DNA of 64,000 nucleotides, taken from Cristatella mucedo. Lineage: Eukaryota; Bryozoa; Phylactolaemata; Cristatellidae. Shown here piece after piece: positions 25,201-33,800 of the stretch (position 1 is its first letter; each line of letters starts with the position of its first letter). The notes beneath the pieces were generated by a model, which saw nothing but the letters and a program-made list of their open reading frames with translations, ran no database searches and was not told the origin of the DNA. The position numbers were made by a program, and so were the translations under genes. The stretch lies in the NCBI GenBank assembly GCA_009760855.2, contig WPIO01000008.1, positions 5,649,501-5,713,500 of the forward strand. Reading direction: 5' to 3'.

Positions 25201-28200
25201 ATATTAATTATACTTGGCGCTTTACAACTCTCAGCAAGAGAATCGATGATCAATAGTTAATAAAAACAGCAAGTCGGCATGCTTAGACAAGCGCAGCCGT
25301 ATTGTGTGCAGGTAAAGCTAAGCGGAGCAGGGGCGTATTTGGCTGAGATATACGTACACTTCGGCGCAAAGTCATCGCAGGTGATGATGGAAGGGAGCCC
25401 TAGGTGGGAAGCTCTAGACTTTCAGTGGAATTCGATCATCGAATGATTTAACTTTATCGCCAGGCACGGCGAGACGACAGGAAGCTGAAGAGGAGGAGGA
25501 GGGGGGAGGAGCGAGCCCTCCCGGAGCGAGAGCAGTGACCGGAAGAGTACCGTCGTAGTTGTCTGAAGCTGTACACTGAAGGGCCCAGCTTGGCATTGGC
25601 AACATTATATAGGCCAGCGAAAAGGACTCACCTATCATTCGCTTAGTTGTGCCTAGAACCAGCCTCCTACCCTTAGGAGACCGTGGCGTAGGTTCGTTTG
25701 TTCCCAATCCTGAAACTCACTCCCGACGCATATCACGACATCCCCCTGACTTGACGACATTTAAAAAGTAGCTAAAAACTTACATGTTTCTCGCGGCGTA
25801 TGCCACGATCCATAATAATAATAATATTGCACTTGATAAAGCGCCCTCAGAGAACTTAATCTCTTTCTAGGCGCTTTACATTTGCTGCAAAGTGATACGC
25901 AATAGAATAGTAAGTAAAATCATGCTTGAAAAACAAACAAAATGAATAACATGGTTAGGGGTTACATGTACTGGGTCAGCATGCAAATGTGGTTAGTGGC
26001 AGCATGAACAGTGTCAGCACGCATAAGCACATCGAGGACGAATCACAAGGACCCACTAAATGCTGTCCTAAATAGGTATGTTTTTAAGTTTCTTTTAAAT
26101 GTGGTCAGGTCAGGGGATGTTCTGATGCAGGTCGGGAGGGAGTTCCAGGCTCTGGGAGCATACGAGCTAAATGCACGGTCTCCAAAGGATTTAAGGTTTG
26201 TACGAGGTATTTCTAGACTGTTGGATTCCGAAAAGCGAGTGGTACGATGGTTTGCCTGATGGGGTAGTATATCTGAAAGATAGGCTGGAGCCATAGAATG
26301 AAGAGACCTAAAAGTGAGCGACAAAACCTTGAAGTCAATCCGTTGCTTGACTGGTAACCAGTGCAGGTCGGCGAGAAGTGGAGTAATGTGGCAACTGCGA
26401 CGCTCACGACAGACAAGCCTAGCTGCAGAGTTTTGCACCAGCTGCAATCGCCTGATCGCACATGCTGGTAGGCCAGTAAGCAGTGAGTTGCAGAAGTCGA
26501 GACGAGATGTCACGAATGCATGGACCAACTTGGACGTGGTATCCTTATCTAAACAAGCCCTAATTTTAGCAATGTTATGAAGCTGAAAATAGGCTGATTT
26601 GACTGTGGAGGTGATGTGGTCGTCTAACGAGAGGTCGCTTTGGAATATGACACCTAGATTTCGAGCTGATGCAACTGGAGATATGCTGGCAGAGCCAATT
26701 TTGAAAGTCAGCCTTTCCAATTTCTGAATAGCACTAGGTTTGCCCATAACTAGTAAGTTAGTTTTATCATCGTTTAGTTTTAGAAAATTTGCTGCCATCC
26801 ATGATCGGATGTCATCAATGCATGCAGCAAGTGAGTTGAGAGAATTTGAGGTGCTCGAAGGCTGGGAGGGATCAAAGCAAAGGTACAACTGAGTGTCATC
26901 CGCATAGAAGTGAAAGCCTAGATTGTGCTTGGCAATCACATCAGCGAGAGGGAGAGTATAAACGGTGAAAAGGACCGGACCTAGCACAGAGCCCTGAGGT
27001 ACTCCATATTTTAGAGGTTCTTCAGATGATCTTTGTCCATTCACGTCAACACTCTGGAGTCTCCCACTGAGATAGGACCTGAACCACTGCAGAGCAGTGC
27101 CAGTGATGCCCAGGCGAGATGAGAGGCGCTCTAGAAGTACTTTGTGATCGATGGTATCAAAAGCTGCCGAAAGATCGAGCAAAACAAGAAGAGACACTCT
27201 ACCCATGTCTGCATTCCTAAGTAGGTCGTTGTATACCCGAAGCAATGCTGACTCTGTGGAGTGATTAGCTCTAAAGCCAGACTGGAACTTACTAGCAAGG
27301 TGTGAGGTTTCGATATACGAGTTCAGCTGGTCTGCCACGACCCGTTCCAGTGTCTTTGATAGGAATGGTAGAAGGGAGACTGGGCGGTAGTTGCTTAAGT
27401 TCTCTTGGTCTAGTGTAGCTTTCTTGAGAAGTGGCCTGACTACAGCTTTTTTGAAAGGTGCTGGGACCTGACCTGAGGCTAATGACATATTAATGATGTT
27501 GGTTATGCATGGCAGCAGCAGATCAATGCAACGTAGGAGCAGGACAGTGGGAATAGGGTCCAGTGGACTTGTTGTCTTCTTTGATTGAGATACGAGCTTT
27601 AGGACTACATCACTGGTGACCTGTTTAAATGCAGACATTGAGGCGCAGCCAGGAACCGAGGAACAGCATTCTAGTGGGAAGGTTGTCATCGCAGGGATGG
27701 ATTCCCTGATTTTGTCTATCTTCTGCACAAAGAATCGAGAGAAGCGATCGGCTAGATCATCACAAGGATCATCTGGTAAGGAGCTAACCTGGGAACGGTT
27801 GAGGAGATGGTTTATTGTCGACATCAGCATTTTTGGATTGTGCATCTGTGATTCAACAATGTTTCTATAGAAGCTAGACTTAGCCTTTGCTAGGATCGAT
27901 TGGTACGACCTACAGTAGTCTTCATATGCCTGTCGATGGACAGTTAGTCCGGATCTTTTGTATGCCTTTTCAAGCTTTCGTTTAGTAGACTTGGCTAGTT
28001 TAATGTCTGTGGTAAACCATAGGCCGTCTGGGCGGGGGCGCACAGTGCGCTTTGTCAAATCCATGTGAACTGTCTCTTTGTATGCTGATTTGCAACGACG
28101 ATGTGCATGCTATCACTAAACATATTGACACGCTTCCCTTACAGCATATTTAAGATTCCCAGAAAGATATTTACTTCAGAGAGGGTGCTATGCAAATGCC

Positions 28201-31200
28201 TTAGTGCTACTATCTGTTAGCTAAAAGCGTTGCCTCCTTCTAAAACTGATACCCTCAGGGAAACTGAGTCCGTACTAAACATCTAACAATAACAATTCAC
28301 GGGTCAGTCATGCATGATTTTGAACGGTTCAGACGAACCTGGGCATCCCTTGAGCAATCTCTTTGGCATTCGGCATAGACCCAGAGTAGGAGAGATGCAA
28401 TAAGACAAGTATTCCTCGAGCTATATTTCCCAATTGCTAGGATCTCACTGTGGTACGTGTATATGCAGTGATTCAGTGCTCGCGTTACGTGCCTATGCAG
28501 CGATCCAGTGCTCGAAGTACGTGTATATGTAGTGATTCAGTGCTCGCGGTACGTGCCTATGCAGCGATCCAGTGCTCTCGAAAAGCTTGAGTGCCGATGC
28601 AGCATGACGTCACAGAGCGACCGCTATTATTATTCTTATTATTGCTATCTGTCCAGCTGGACTGCCCGGTGGCAGGTACCCTTCGCTGACCTCATCGTGG
28701 GAAACCAGTGTCTCCAATCTTTTCTTCATCGGCACCGCATCCGCAGGAGCAGAGCGCAAAAAGACGTCGGGAGGTTTCATTCACGGCTTCCGGTACAACA
28801 TTCGCACACTGTTCAACATACTCATGGATCGCTACCACGGCGTGCCCTTGACAACGATAAAGCTGGGCAAAGACCTTGAGGCTGTGGCAGCCAAGATAAT
28901 AGGTGGGTATTCGCCCCCACCCCAGCTTGTATGCGTGCGTTCACGGTGTTCGTGTGCGTGAGAGGAAGGAGGAAGGAGGGTGTTCGTGTGCGTGAGAGGA
29001 AGGAAGAAGTGAAGGAAGGAGGAGTGTGTGTTCGCTCTAGCGATAGGTGCAGTGCCTGTCCGTGGGACCACAGACGCTAGCCGGGAAGGCAGCCGTTTGG
29101 TGGGATGCCAGCCAACCTTGCGAAACGAGTAGCAAGATTGCGAGATATTTTATGAATGGGAGATGGGAAATGCCCCTTTTACCCGAAGGCATGCCGGATG
29201 ACGGCGCTGCTTGTATCGTGACAGTAAGCGAGGTGAAGATGTCAACGTCTCACTCTGTCCAGGCTATGGGGCTGTCGCAAGCAGCCTGCGGTATGAGTGA
29301 TAAACTGCTTTATCGTGCGGTGTTTGTGGCTGTGCATGATCTCACATAGGCTGAGCTAGCTTGTAGGCTGTGCCTGCTTCTGATTGTCCTCGCCTGTGCT
29401 GTGCTCTGCTCGCGTGTGCTCCCGCGAGTACGTGCACGGCTGAGTGTTAAAATGCCTACGTGTGTTCGTGCGTGCGTCCGAGAGCTTACTTTAGCATGCA
29501 GCTGGCACGTGTAGGCAGGAACTCTCTAAATTCTTATTTACGTTGTTGATGCTTCGGCTGCTGAGAGTGCTTTCCTGGAACGCTTACCAGCCATTCTGGG
29601 GGCGGGGGGGGGGGGGGAGTGAAAGCTTAAAAGAAGACAGCCGCACGATAAGAGCAGTCTTTAGCCTTTAGCCTTTAGACTTTAGCCTTAGTGCCTTAGT
29701 CTGTAGCCTCTGATGCGATGTATGGCCTCCCGAGTCAAGCAGCTCCTGCCTGCGTAGTCTGCTGGCTCACTCTTTTTGCTGGCTGTATAGGCGTGCGCAC
29801 ATGGCTTTCTCGTTCTTACTTGCCTAACTGGCTACCTGACCTCCGACCTGACAAAGCACACATTTTGCCTGATGGCCGAGCTGATCAGCTTGCTGCTACT
29901 TTTGGCGAGGCTAGTGCAGTCACTTCAATCGTAACACAGCGCGGGGGGGGGGGGGGGGTGGTGAGGCTTCTAGATCTGCATGTAGAGATGCATGAATTGG
30001 CCGAGAAAGTGGCAAGGAATGCGAATCAGAATACTTTTTCCCCAGGCCGGCAATTGGCCGGAGGGTGCGGAAGAGAGCTTATATAAGATATATTATAAAT
30101 ATATATATATATATATATATATTATAAGATATATTATATAAGAGCTGGCGCACATTCCAGCCAACCGTTTGCTTGCTGTAGAGAGAGCGAGTATTTCGGA
30201 TGGTCTCTACCAGATGTATAGCTACCTGTGTGATGCCATCGTCATTGACGACAACGGAGAGGCCGTGTACATCCCCGAGCTTCCTGTCAGCTACGTCCTC
30301 GAGCGTGATGAAATGTCAACTAAACGCGAACACCTGTTCATTTTCTTTCTCAATTACGGCTTCCACAGGTGAGGCGTATTGCCACCAACGGCTGGCGAAA
30401 GTGAGGGCTCGGGGGGGGGGCAGTGTGCGGCTCTGGTGGCAGTCGGCCCGCCCAAAGCACTGCCTTCGCCTGAAGCTGAAGCTCTCGCGCTTGCACGAAA
30501 CGGTGTGCAGCTCAGATGCACTTTGGCTGAGAGGAGGCCTGCAGGGGGCTCTCGGCCGCTGCCTCGCAGAGCGTCGGCGGCAGCATCGGCAGCTTGTCTG
30601 TCGGCCTTCCAGGTACAACGTCGAGCCGATCGAAGACGTGCACGCACCGAACCTGCTGCAGAACGAGTGCGTGCCTTTCCTGCACACCGTCGTCACGTAC
30701 TATCACTACGGACGAAAAGTGTGCGACTGCCATCTGCACGGTTCGCTTGTCCTGCGGCTGGACAAGAAGTCGGCATCCATGTTTCCGCAGTGGCCGCACA
30801 AGGCCAGCATCAACTATCTAATGCACTTCTTCAATCAGCAGGTGTGTTGACATGTCGGCAGCTTTTTTCTGTGGGTGCATCTATGTATTCATGGGTAGGA
30901 TTGCTGTTCGCCTATCTATGCATGGGCACGATTGCTGTTCGACTGCTGCGAGTGCTGCACTTCTCAGAAATGGCAGGAAGATGACGAGGATGGCGATGGT
31001 AAGAGAGCAAACGATTGAAATGAAAATACCGCCCGTGCGCCGATTCCTCGCTGTACCACCATTTCGCCTCACGAGCACGCCAAGCCAAGAGCGGGGCAGC
31101 TGAGTTGGCCTAGGCCAGATTGGCTGACTTAGAGGCAGGCATGCTAGGAGACCGTACCACGATTGGCTGCCTCGGTCAAGGGCATTCTGTTGGCCTGGGC

Positions 31201-33297
31201 TTGCCCGCTTACTTGTACTCACTTGCCCCGTGAGCCTCGGAAATTCATGGAATGCAGCAGCGGAAATTCATGGAATGCAGCAGTGGGGCAGCAACCGCAC
31301 GCGGAGAGGATTGGCTAACGTAACTGGCAGATGTCAAATGCTCGACTGGCACCGTTCCTCCTCGGGTGTGGGTGTGCTGATTTTTGAACGTGGTCGCAGG
31401 AGAGCCGCACGAGGCCGAGCAAGTAAGCAGCTTGCGAGGCTTTTTAGAGTGAGTCACACAGTGTCAGCCTGTGATTGCCAAGTATTTCTGCCATCAGCTA
31501 CTAGTTTGCTCAGATTTTAGTAGTCCTGTGAAGGGCTTAGACTGTGTACAGTGAGGCGTGGCTTCGGCTAAGTATGGCCACACATAGATTCGGCTGTGGT
31601 AATCTCTTTCTGGCTTATTCAGCTATGTATATAGAAGTTAGTAGTTCATTATGACTCGAGTAGCTGGCTCCAGCAGTGGCGGAGCCATGATTTTCATCTA
31701 GGGGGCAGGTAACCTGCCTTTTTTATGTAGGGGGCAGGACCCGTAGGCGAGGCAAGAGCCGCAATTAGTGAAAGATTATGGCAAACAATCTTACGGCATT
31801 CGACTCAAACTCGGCAGCTGCTCATCGAGTGGAATAAGGGCATTTCGTAATGGTGACTGGCTCGCGAGAGAGCCTATAGCAATAGGAAGCCGCCCTGGTC
31901 AATGTGTCTCCCCCTTTAGAAGGACAAACGCCCGTCGTCCCTCCCCTGGCTCGGAAAGGTGGTTACAGGATCAAGCCCGGAAAAGTAGCTCAAGGATCTG
32001 AGCCGGAAAGGCGGCTAAGGGATCACGTTCTGATTCACCGACCGGTAATAATAAAATAACGATAATGATAACAATACACTTGATAAAGCGCCCTCAGAGA
32101 ACTCAATCTCTTTCTAGGTGCTCTACATTTGCTGCAAAGGGAAACGCGATCGAATGGTTAGTGGTAGCATGCTCGATAAACAACAAAAATAACATGGTTA
32201 TTCTCGACCAGACCGGCGACGTCTCTTTAGTGAATCGGACGTAAGTGTGTTAGCCATAGGTTTAGAAGCCGTATTTTCAGCTGCTGCATCAACAGAACAT
32301 GTTTATGCTTCCTAATGCAAATTTTCTACGAGGCTATTGTAGCGCTGTGCTAATCTAGCTCCTACGGTAAATTTTGTTTCACCAGGCCCGCAAATAATTA
32401 GCCACTTACATTAAGAAGTAGGCGATCAAAAATAATTAAAAGACATGTAAGTAAAATCCAAGCGGATCTTCATCTAGGAGGAGGAGGGCAAAGGAGGAGG
32501 AGGAGGAGGAGGAGGAGGAGGAGGAGGAGGAGGAGGAGGAGGAGGAGGAGGAGGAGGAGGAGGAGGAGGGCAAAAACTGCTCGTCGGCCGTTTTTTTGTC
32601 GTTTCGTTTGAGCACTGAAGTGCTCAATTGTCATCTCCAATATTATTATGTCGATACCGCATTACTACTCGTAAATCCACTATTTGCGGTGTACTTTAAT
32701 TTTAATCTATTACACTCGAATCAATGCATGTATGTAGTCATTCTTACTCAATCTAGAAAACTCTACAAGGAATTAGAGTGAGGTGGAGGAGGAGGAGGAG
32801 GTAGGAGGAGGAGGAGAACATGACGCGAGTGACCGGGGCTCGCTGCTTCGAACGGACGTCGATTTGGAGCTAGAGGGAATTTGTGAGGCATTGCTTTTTT
32901 TTAGTCTGCCAGCAATACCCCAACGACGAGACCTGTTCTGCTTGTCGTCGTTGTTCGAGTGACGTCGTGAGTTTCTGAGCGGCAGACCGCACGTGTGCAC
33001 GTACTGACGCTCTTGCCTAGCCGAGTGCACAGTGCTCGTGTATTTTTCCACGGAGCGCGTTCGCGATTCGTGCTTCGCCATGCAATCCCTTTTTCGCCAT
33101 CTAGCATGTACAATTTCCTGCCCGGCGCAGCTCGTACCCAAGGGCTTTTCTCCGGGGGCAATCGCTCTGCCTTTGCCCTTTTCCAGCTGAAGTGGGAGTC
33201 GAAAGAATTCGACCTGGAGACGCTGCCGGCTGGGCTGCTCGCGAGAATTTACACGCCTCTGACGGAGAGCGAGCGATTGCGAATCCCTGCGATATGA
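15714..33297 (+). CDS. FOXRED2: FOXRED2/ERFAD-like FAD-dependent oxidoreductase (7 coding exons)
   Basis: Coding exons are 15714-16242, 16381-16569, 23770-24027, 28657-28902, 30182-30368, 30613-30841 and 33187-33297. All phases agree, and the join totals 1749 nt (582 residues plus stop). Seen: an N-terminal FAD-binding Rossmann motif GAGPAGLQMAYF (about residues 24-35), then SFFTRFPRHRRLISLNKRHN and EFNLRHDWNSLL, a second dinucleotide motif ILGGGNSAFETA (about 201-212), HYVG, a GTAS motif near 351 and SGGFIHGFRY. These match FOXRED2 in order. Known of the family: vertebrate FOXRED2 (ERFAD) is an ER-lumen flavoprotein in ER-associated degradation, working with SEL1L, OS-9 and ERdj5. Odd: no signal peptide follows the chosen start; eight glycines occupy residues 9-16; the protein is about 100 residues shorter than the human one, and its last 36 residues are not clearly conserved. 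An upstream signal-peptide exon cannot be excluded. Confidence 0.88.
16381..16569 (+). CDS. FOXRED2: FOXRED2-like coding exon 2 (second dinucleotide-binding motif)
   Basis: Acceptor cgtcgtgcag ends at 16380. The exon encodes residues 177-239, including RVCILGGGNSAFETASKI and NTHYVG, which align with the NADPH-side Rossmann motif of FOXRED2. Phase 1 on entry and exit; donor GTCG|GTGGGT. The 138-base intron before it is GC-rich and contains a (GGTCCGTCC)-like repeat. Confidence 0.88.
16570..17339. other. Start of FOXRED2-like intron 2, GC-rich
   Basis: GGC and GCC runs (16601-16622, 16929-16953) and a C10 run (17031-17040), then a switch to ordinary AT-richer DNA near 17.1 kb. No exon seen. 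Confidence 0.5.
17340..20785 (-). mobile_element. LINE family A, near full-length copy 2 (inactive), antisense in FOXRED2-like intron
   Basis: Near-identical over long stretches to copy 1 at an offset of 10,718-10,723 bases (for example 8229-8800 against 18947-19518). It encodes endonuclease pieces (20035-20265, with ETWLK; 19673-20038, with GNFKIHFDN) and RT pieces. It shares several stops with copy 1, and the active site reads YTDD. It lacks the GGA expansion; only gaggaggaggac is present at 19686-19697. It lies in coding intron 2 of the FOXRED2-like gene. Confidence 0.82.
21018..21945 (+). mobile_element. LINE family A 3' fragment
   Basis: Begins within the RT C-terminal region (gtgtgattcagaaattgg) and runs through LHWLPVKQRIDFKVL (ORF 21220-21705) to the tail gcgcctagaaagagattgag and an ATT repeat. 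It is in intron 2 of the FOXRED2-like gene, same strand. Confidence 0.85.
22364..22509 (+). mobile_element. SINE-I copy 1
   Basis: Head tggtttggtctagcggttaa and gaggtcgtgggctcgagccc, tail gaagcgcctgaatatagatt ending in TTATT repeats. tRNA-derived with a LINE-like 3' tail. In intron 2 of the FOXRED2-like gene. Confidence 0.85.
22510..23740. other. FOXRED2-like intron 2, remainder
   Basis: No repeat family or exon recognised. A G-rich run (cgggggggggaggggg) lies near 23430-23450. Confidence 0.45.
23741..23765. repeat. (CCTT)n microsatellite serving as polypyrimidine tract
   Basis: Six CCTT units run straight into the splice acceptor gcag of FOXRED2-like exon 3. Confidence 0.95.
23770..24027 (+). 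CDS. FOXRED2: FOXRED2-like coding exon 3
   Basis: This exon encodes residues 240-325, beginning NLRAINSAIVEM and containing YDHVISCCGFKY, which aligns with the family block around DRVIRCLGW. The polypyrimidine tract of its acceptor is a CCTT microsatellite at 23741-23765. Donor CCTG|GTGAGC leaves phase 1. The preceding intron is 7.2 kb and filled with LINE and SINE copies. Confidence 0.87.
24098..24447 (-). mobile_element. LINE family B 3' fragment, minus strand
   Basis: Starts atgtaatgtatctccgtc (the tail reversed) and runs to ctgtctttaagcggaggaat. It begins 70 bases after the end of FOXRED2-like coding exon 3. Confidence 0.78.
24449..24545 (+). mobile_element. SINE-II 3' fragment
   Basis: Carries only the body and 3' end (gggcgatcctttattgcc to aaagaggctgttaaatcagc). 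It joins abruptly to the minus-strand LINE-B fragment at 24447. In intron 3 of the FOXRED2-like gene. Confidence 0.7.
24972..25127 (+). mobile_element. SINE-I copy 2
   Basis: Same head (tctaacggttaaggtgctcg) and tail (cgcctgaatagagattaagt) as the other copies, ending in a TTTATA-rich tract. In intron 3 of the FOXRED2-like gene. Confidence 0.85.
25128..25811. other. FOXRED2-like intron 3, unexplained segment
   Basis: No gene recognised. The minus-strand ORF at 25414-25707 has no known domain. The last 100 bases (cctaggagaccgtggc and on) look like degraded LINE-A C-terminal sequence. Confidence 0.4.
25812..28066 (-). mobile_element. LINE family A, 5'-truncated copy with intact RT
   Basis: The copy starts at an AATAATAAT tail (3' end) and runs to 28066, where family-A similarity stops; the endonuclease region is missing. 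This is the best-preserved LINE copy in the window. It lies antisense in intron 3 of the FOXRED2-like gene. Immediately beyond its 5' end is the tail of another LINE (28105-28200). Confidence 0.87.
26043..28064 (-). CDS. Reverse transcriptase ORF of LINE family A (673 codons)
   Basis: Uninterrupted ORF with RT motifs in order: [56 protein letters not shown] and the catalytic FYADDTQLY, then [16 protein letters not shown] and the C-terminal block LHWLPVKQRIDFKVL. This part of the element primes and copies its RNA into DNA. The endonuclease is absent because of 5' truncation, so this copy is probably not autonomous. The ATG used lies at the truncation edge, so the natural start is probably elsewhere. 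Confidence 0.85.
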   Translation of the reverse strand: MDLTKRTVRPRPDGLWFTTDIKLAKSTKRKLEKAYKRSGLTVHRQAYEDYCRSYQSILAKAKSSFYRNIVESQMHNPKMLMSTINHLLNRSQVSSLPDDPCDDLADRFSRFFVQKIDKIRESIPAMTTFPLECCSSVPGCASMSAFKQVTSDVVLKLVSQSKKTTSPLDPIPTVLLLRCIDLLLPCITNIINMSLASGQVPAPFKKAVVRPLLKKATLDQENLSNYRPVSLLPFLSKTLERVVADQLNSYIETSHLASKFQSGFRANHSTESALLRVYNDLLRNADMGRVSLLVLLDLSAAFDTIDHKVLLERLSSRLGITGTALQWFRSYLSGRLQSVDVNGQRSSEEPLKYGVPQGSVLGPVLFTVYTLPLADVIAKHNLGFHFYADDTQLYLCFDPSQPSSTSNSLNSLAACIDDIRSWMAANFLKLNDDKTNLLVMGKPSAIQKLERLTFKIGSASISPVASARNLGVIFQSDLSLDDHITSTVKSAYFQLHNIAKIRACLDKDTTSKLVHAFVTSRLDFCNSLLTGLPACAIRRLQLVQNSAARLVCRERRSCHITPLLADLHWLPVKQRIDFKVLSLTFRSLHSMAPAYLSDILPHQANHRTTRFSESNSLEIPRTNLKSFGDRAFSSYAPRAWNSLPTCIRTSPDLTTFKRNLKTYLFRTAFSGSL
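28105..28200 (+). mobile_element. LINE tail fragment
   Basis: gcatatttaagattcccaga then agatatttacttcagagagg, a diverged relative of the LINE-A tail. It abuts the 5' edge of the LINE at 25812-28066. Confidence 0.5.
28452..28580. repeat. 33-bp minisatellite, about four units
   Basis: Units alternate between gtacgtgtatatgcagtgat and ttacgtgcctatgcagcgat types, giving a 66-bp higher-order repeat. In intron 3 of the FOXRED2-like gene. Confidence 0.9.
28657..28902 (+). CDS. FOXRED2: FOXRED2-like coding exon 4 (GTAS / GGFIHGFRY block)
   Basis: Acceptor gctatctgtccag ends at 28656; this choice keeps phase 1 with exon 3. It encodes GGRYPSLTSSWE, LFFIGTAS and KTSGGFIHGFRYNIR, the most conserved C-terminal part of the flavin domain. 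A second possible acceptor (gtggcag, ending 28674) is rejected because its phase does not fit. Donor ATAG|GTGGGT. Confidence 0.88.
28903..30078. other. FOXRED2-like intron 4 with G-runs
   Basis: No exon seen. A G-rich run lies near 29600-29617 and a run of about 16 G near 29942-29957. Duplicated gtgttcgtgtgcgtgagagg occurs near 28959 and 28980. A tttagcc repeat lies at 29663-29690. Confidence 0.5.
30079..30143. repeat. AT tract with flanking repeats
   Basis: A TA run flanked on both sides by tataagatatattata. It ends about 40 bases before FOXRED2-like exon 5. Confidence 0.9.
30182..30368 (+). CDS. FOXRED2: FOXRED2-like coding exon 5
   Basis: This exon encodes ERASISDGLYQMYSYLCDA through FFLNYGFHR. 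The SDGLYQMY block aligns with the SGLYQMF block of vertebrate FOXRED2. Acceptor cttgctgtag ends at 30181, about 40 bases after an AT-repeat tract. Donor CACAG|GTGAGG leaves phase 2. Confidence 0.88.
30613..30841 (+). CDS. FOXRED2: FOXRED2-like coding exon 6
   Basis: This exon encodes YNVEPIEDVHAPNLLQNE, FLHTVVTYYHYGR and FPQWPHKASINYLMHFF, matching the family's NFLHPVIYYY and QWPLP blocks. Acceptor tcggccttccag; donor CAG|GTGTGT in phase 0. If the intron were kept, the frame would end after two more codons (TGA at 30848-30850), which is the alternative 3' end. Confidence 0.86.
31239..31284. repeat. 23-bp tandem duplication
   Basis: ggaaattcatggaatgcagc is present twice back to back. In the last intron of the FOXRED2-like gene. 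Confidence 0.92.
32046..32210 (-). mobile_element. LINE family A 3' end
   Basis: AAT-rich start, then tgataaagcgccctcagaga and tttctaggtgctctacattt. In the last intron of the FOXRED2-like gene. Confidence 0.72.
32477..32570. repeat. (GGA)n microsatellite
   Basis: GGA units flanked on each side by gaggagggcaaa. A shorter GGA cluster lies at 32783-32817. Both are in the last intron of the FOXRED2-like gene. Confidence 0.95.
33187..33297 (+). CDS. FOXRED2: Candidate terminal coding exon of the FOXRED2-like gene
   Basis: A strong acceptor (cctttgcccttttccag) ends at 33186 in phase 0, matching exon 6. The exon encodes 36 residues beginning LKWESKEFDLETL and stops at TGA 33295-33297. An AATAAA follows at 33507-33512. 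Sequence similarity to the FOXRED2 C-terminus is not obvious, so the call rests on phase, acceptor quality and the poly(A) signal. Confidence 0.55.
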   Translation: MKWESKEFDLETLPAGLLARIYTPLTESERLRIPAI

Positions 33298-33506
33298 TTG
33301 GCAGCTTTCAGCCGATAATCTTTCCCTCAGTCCGTCTGCCCAGTGGGGCAGAGAGCTGCACAGCATTCTGCGAGCAGGCGAGCAGAGTCGCAGAGTTTCA
33401 GCGACAGTGCGGCCATCCTGCCACAGGAAGAGTTCTACTCGCTACCTCGTCAACGCTATTTTATTATTTTGCTCTGGTAGTTGCGTACGAATCAAGATTT
33501 GCGTTT

Positions 33507-33512
33507 AATAAA
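33507..33512 (+). promoter_or_regulatory. Poly(A) signal AATAAA of the FOXRED2-like gene
   Basis: AATAAA lies 210 bases after the proposed stop codon, in the first AT-rich stretch downstream. The DNA between (33298-33506) would be the 3'UTR. Confidence 0.5.
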
Positions 33513-33561
33513 GTAAAGAAAATATTTATTTGTACGGCTACCTAAGAGTGCTGAATAAAAA

Positions 33562-33720
33562 GTACTATCTGATTTAACAGCCTCATTTGCATAGCTGGAA
33601 AAGAGTCCTAACGGCTCTGACCACCGCTCGCAGTGGGCAGTAAAAGATCGCCCACTGCACTGCAGGATTCGAACCTATGACTTCGGTCGTTAGGAGCGAG
33701 CACCTTACCTCCTGGGCTAG
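33562..33720 (-). mobile_element. SINE-II copy, minus strand
   Basis: Reverse complement carries taaggtgctcg, the B box ggttcgaatcctg, gggcgatct and gaggctgttaaatcag. It lies just after the poly(A) signal of the FOXRED2-like gene. Confidence 0.72.
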
Positions 33721-33800
33721 TAATCTCTGTCCAGGCGCTTTGCATGTGCCGCATGGCTCGAGCCCGCTGCCTTTGTCGTATAAGATGAGCACCGCAAACC
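33716..33800 (-). mobile_element. SINE-I truncated, degenerate copy
   Basis: On the minus strand the segment contains cgggctcgagcc and gcaaagcgcctggacagaga, matching the B box and tail start of SINE-I. It abuts the SINE-II copy at 33562-33720. Confidence 0.5.

Noticed and set aside
30842-30850. FOXRED2-like gene ending at TGA 30848 by intron retention
   Set aside because: Exon 6 ends at a good GTGTGT donor in phase 0, and a strong in-phase acceptor with a downstream poly(A) signal exists at 33187. Kept only as an alternative.
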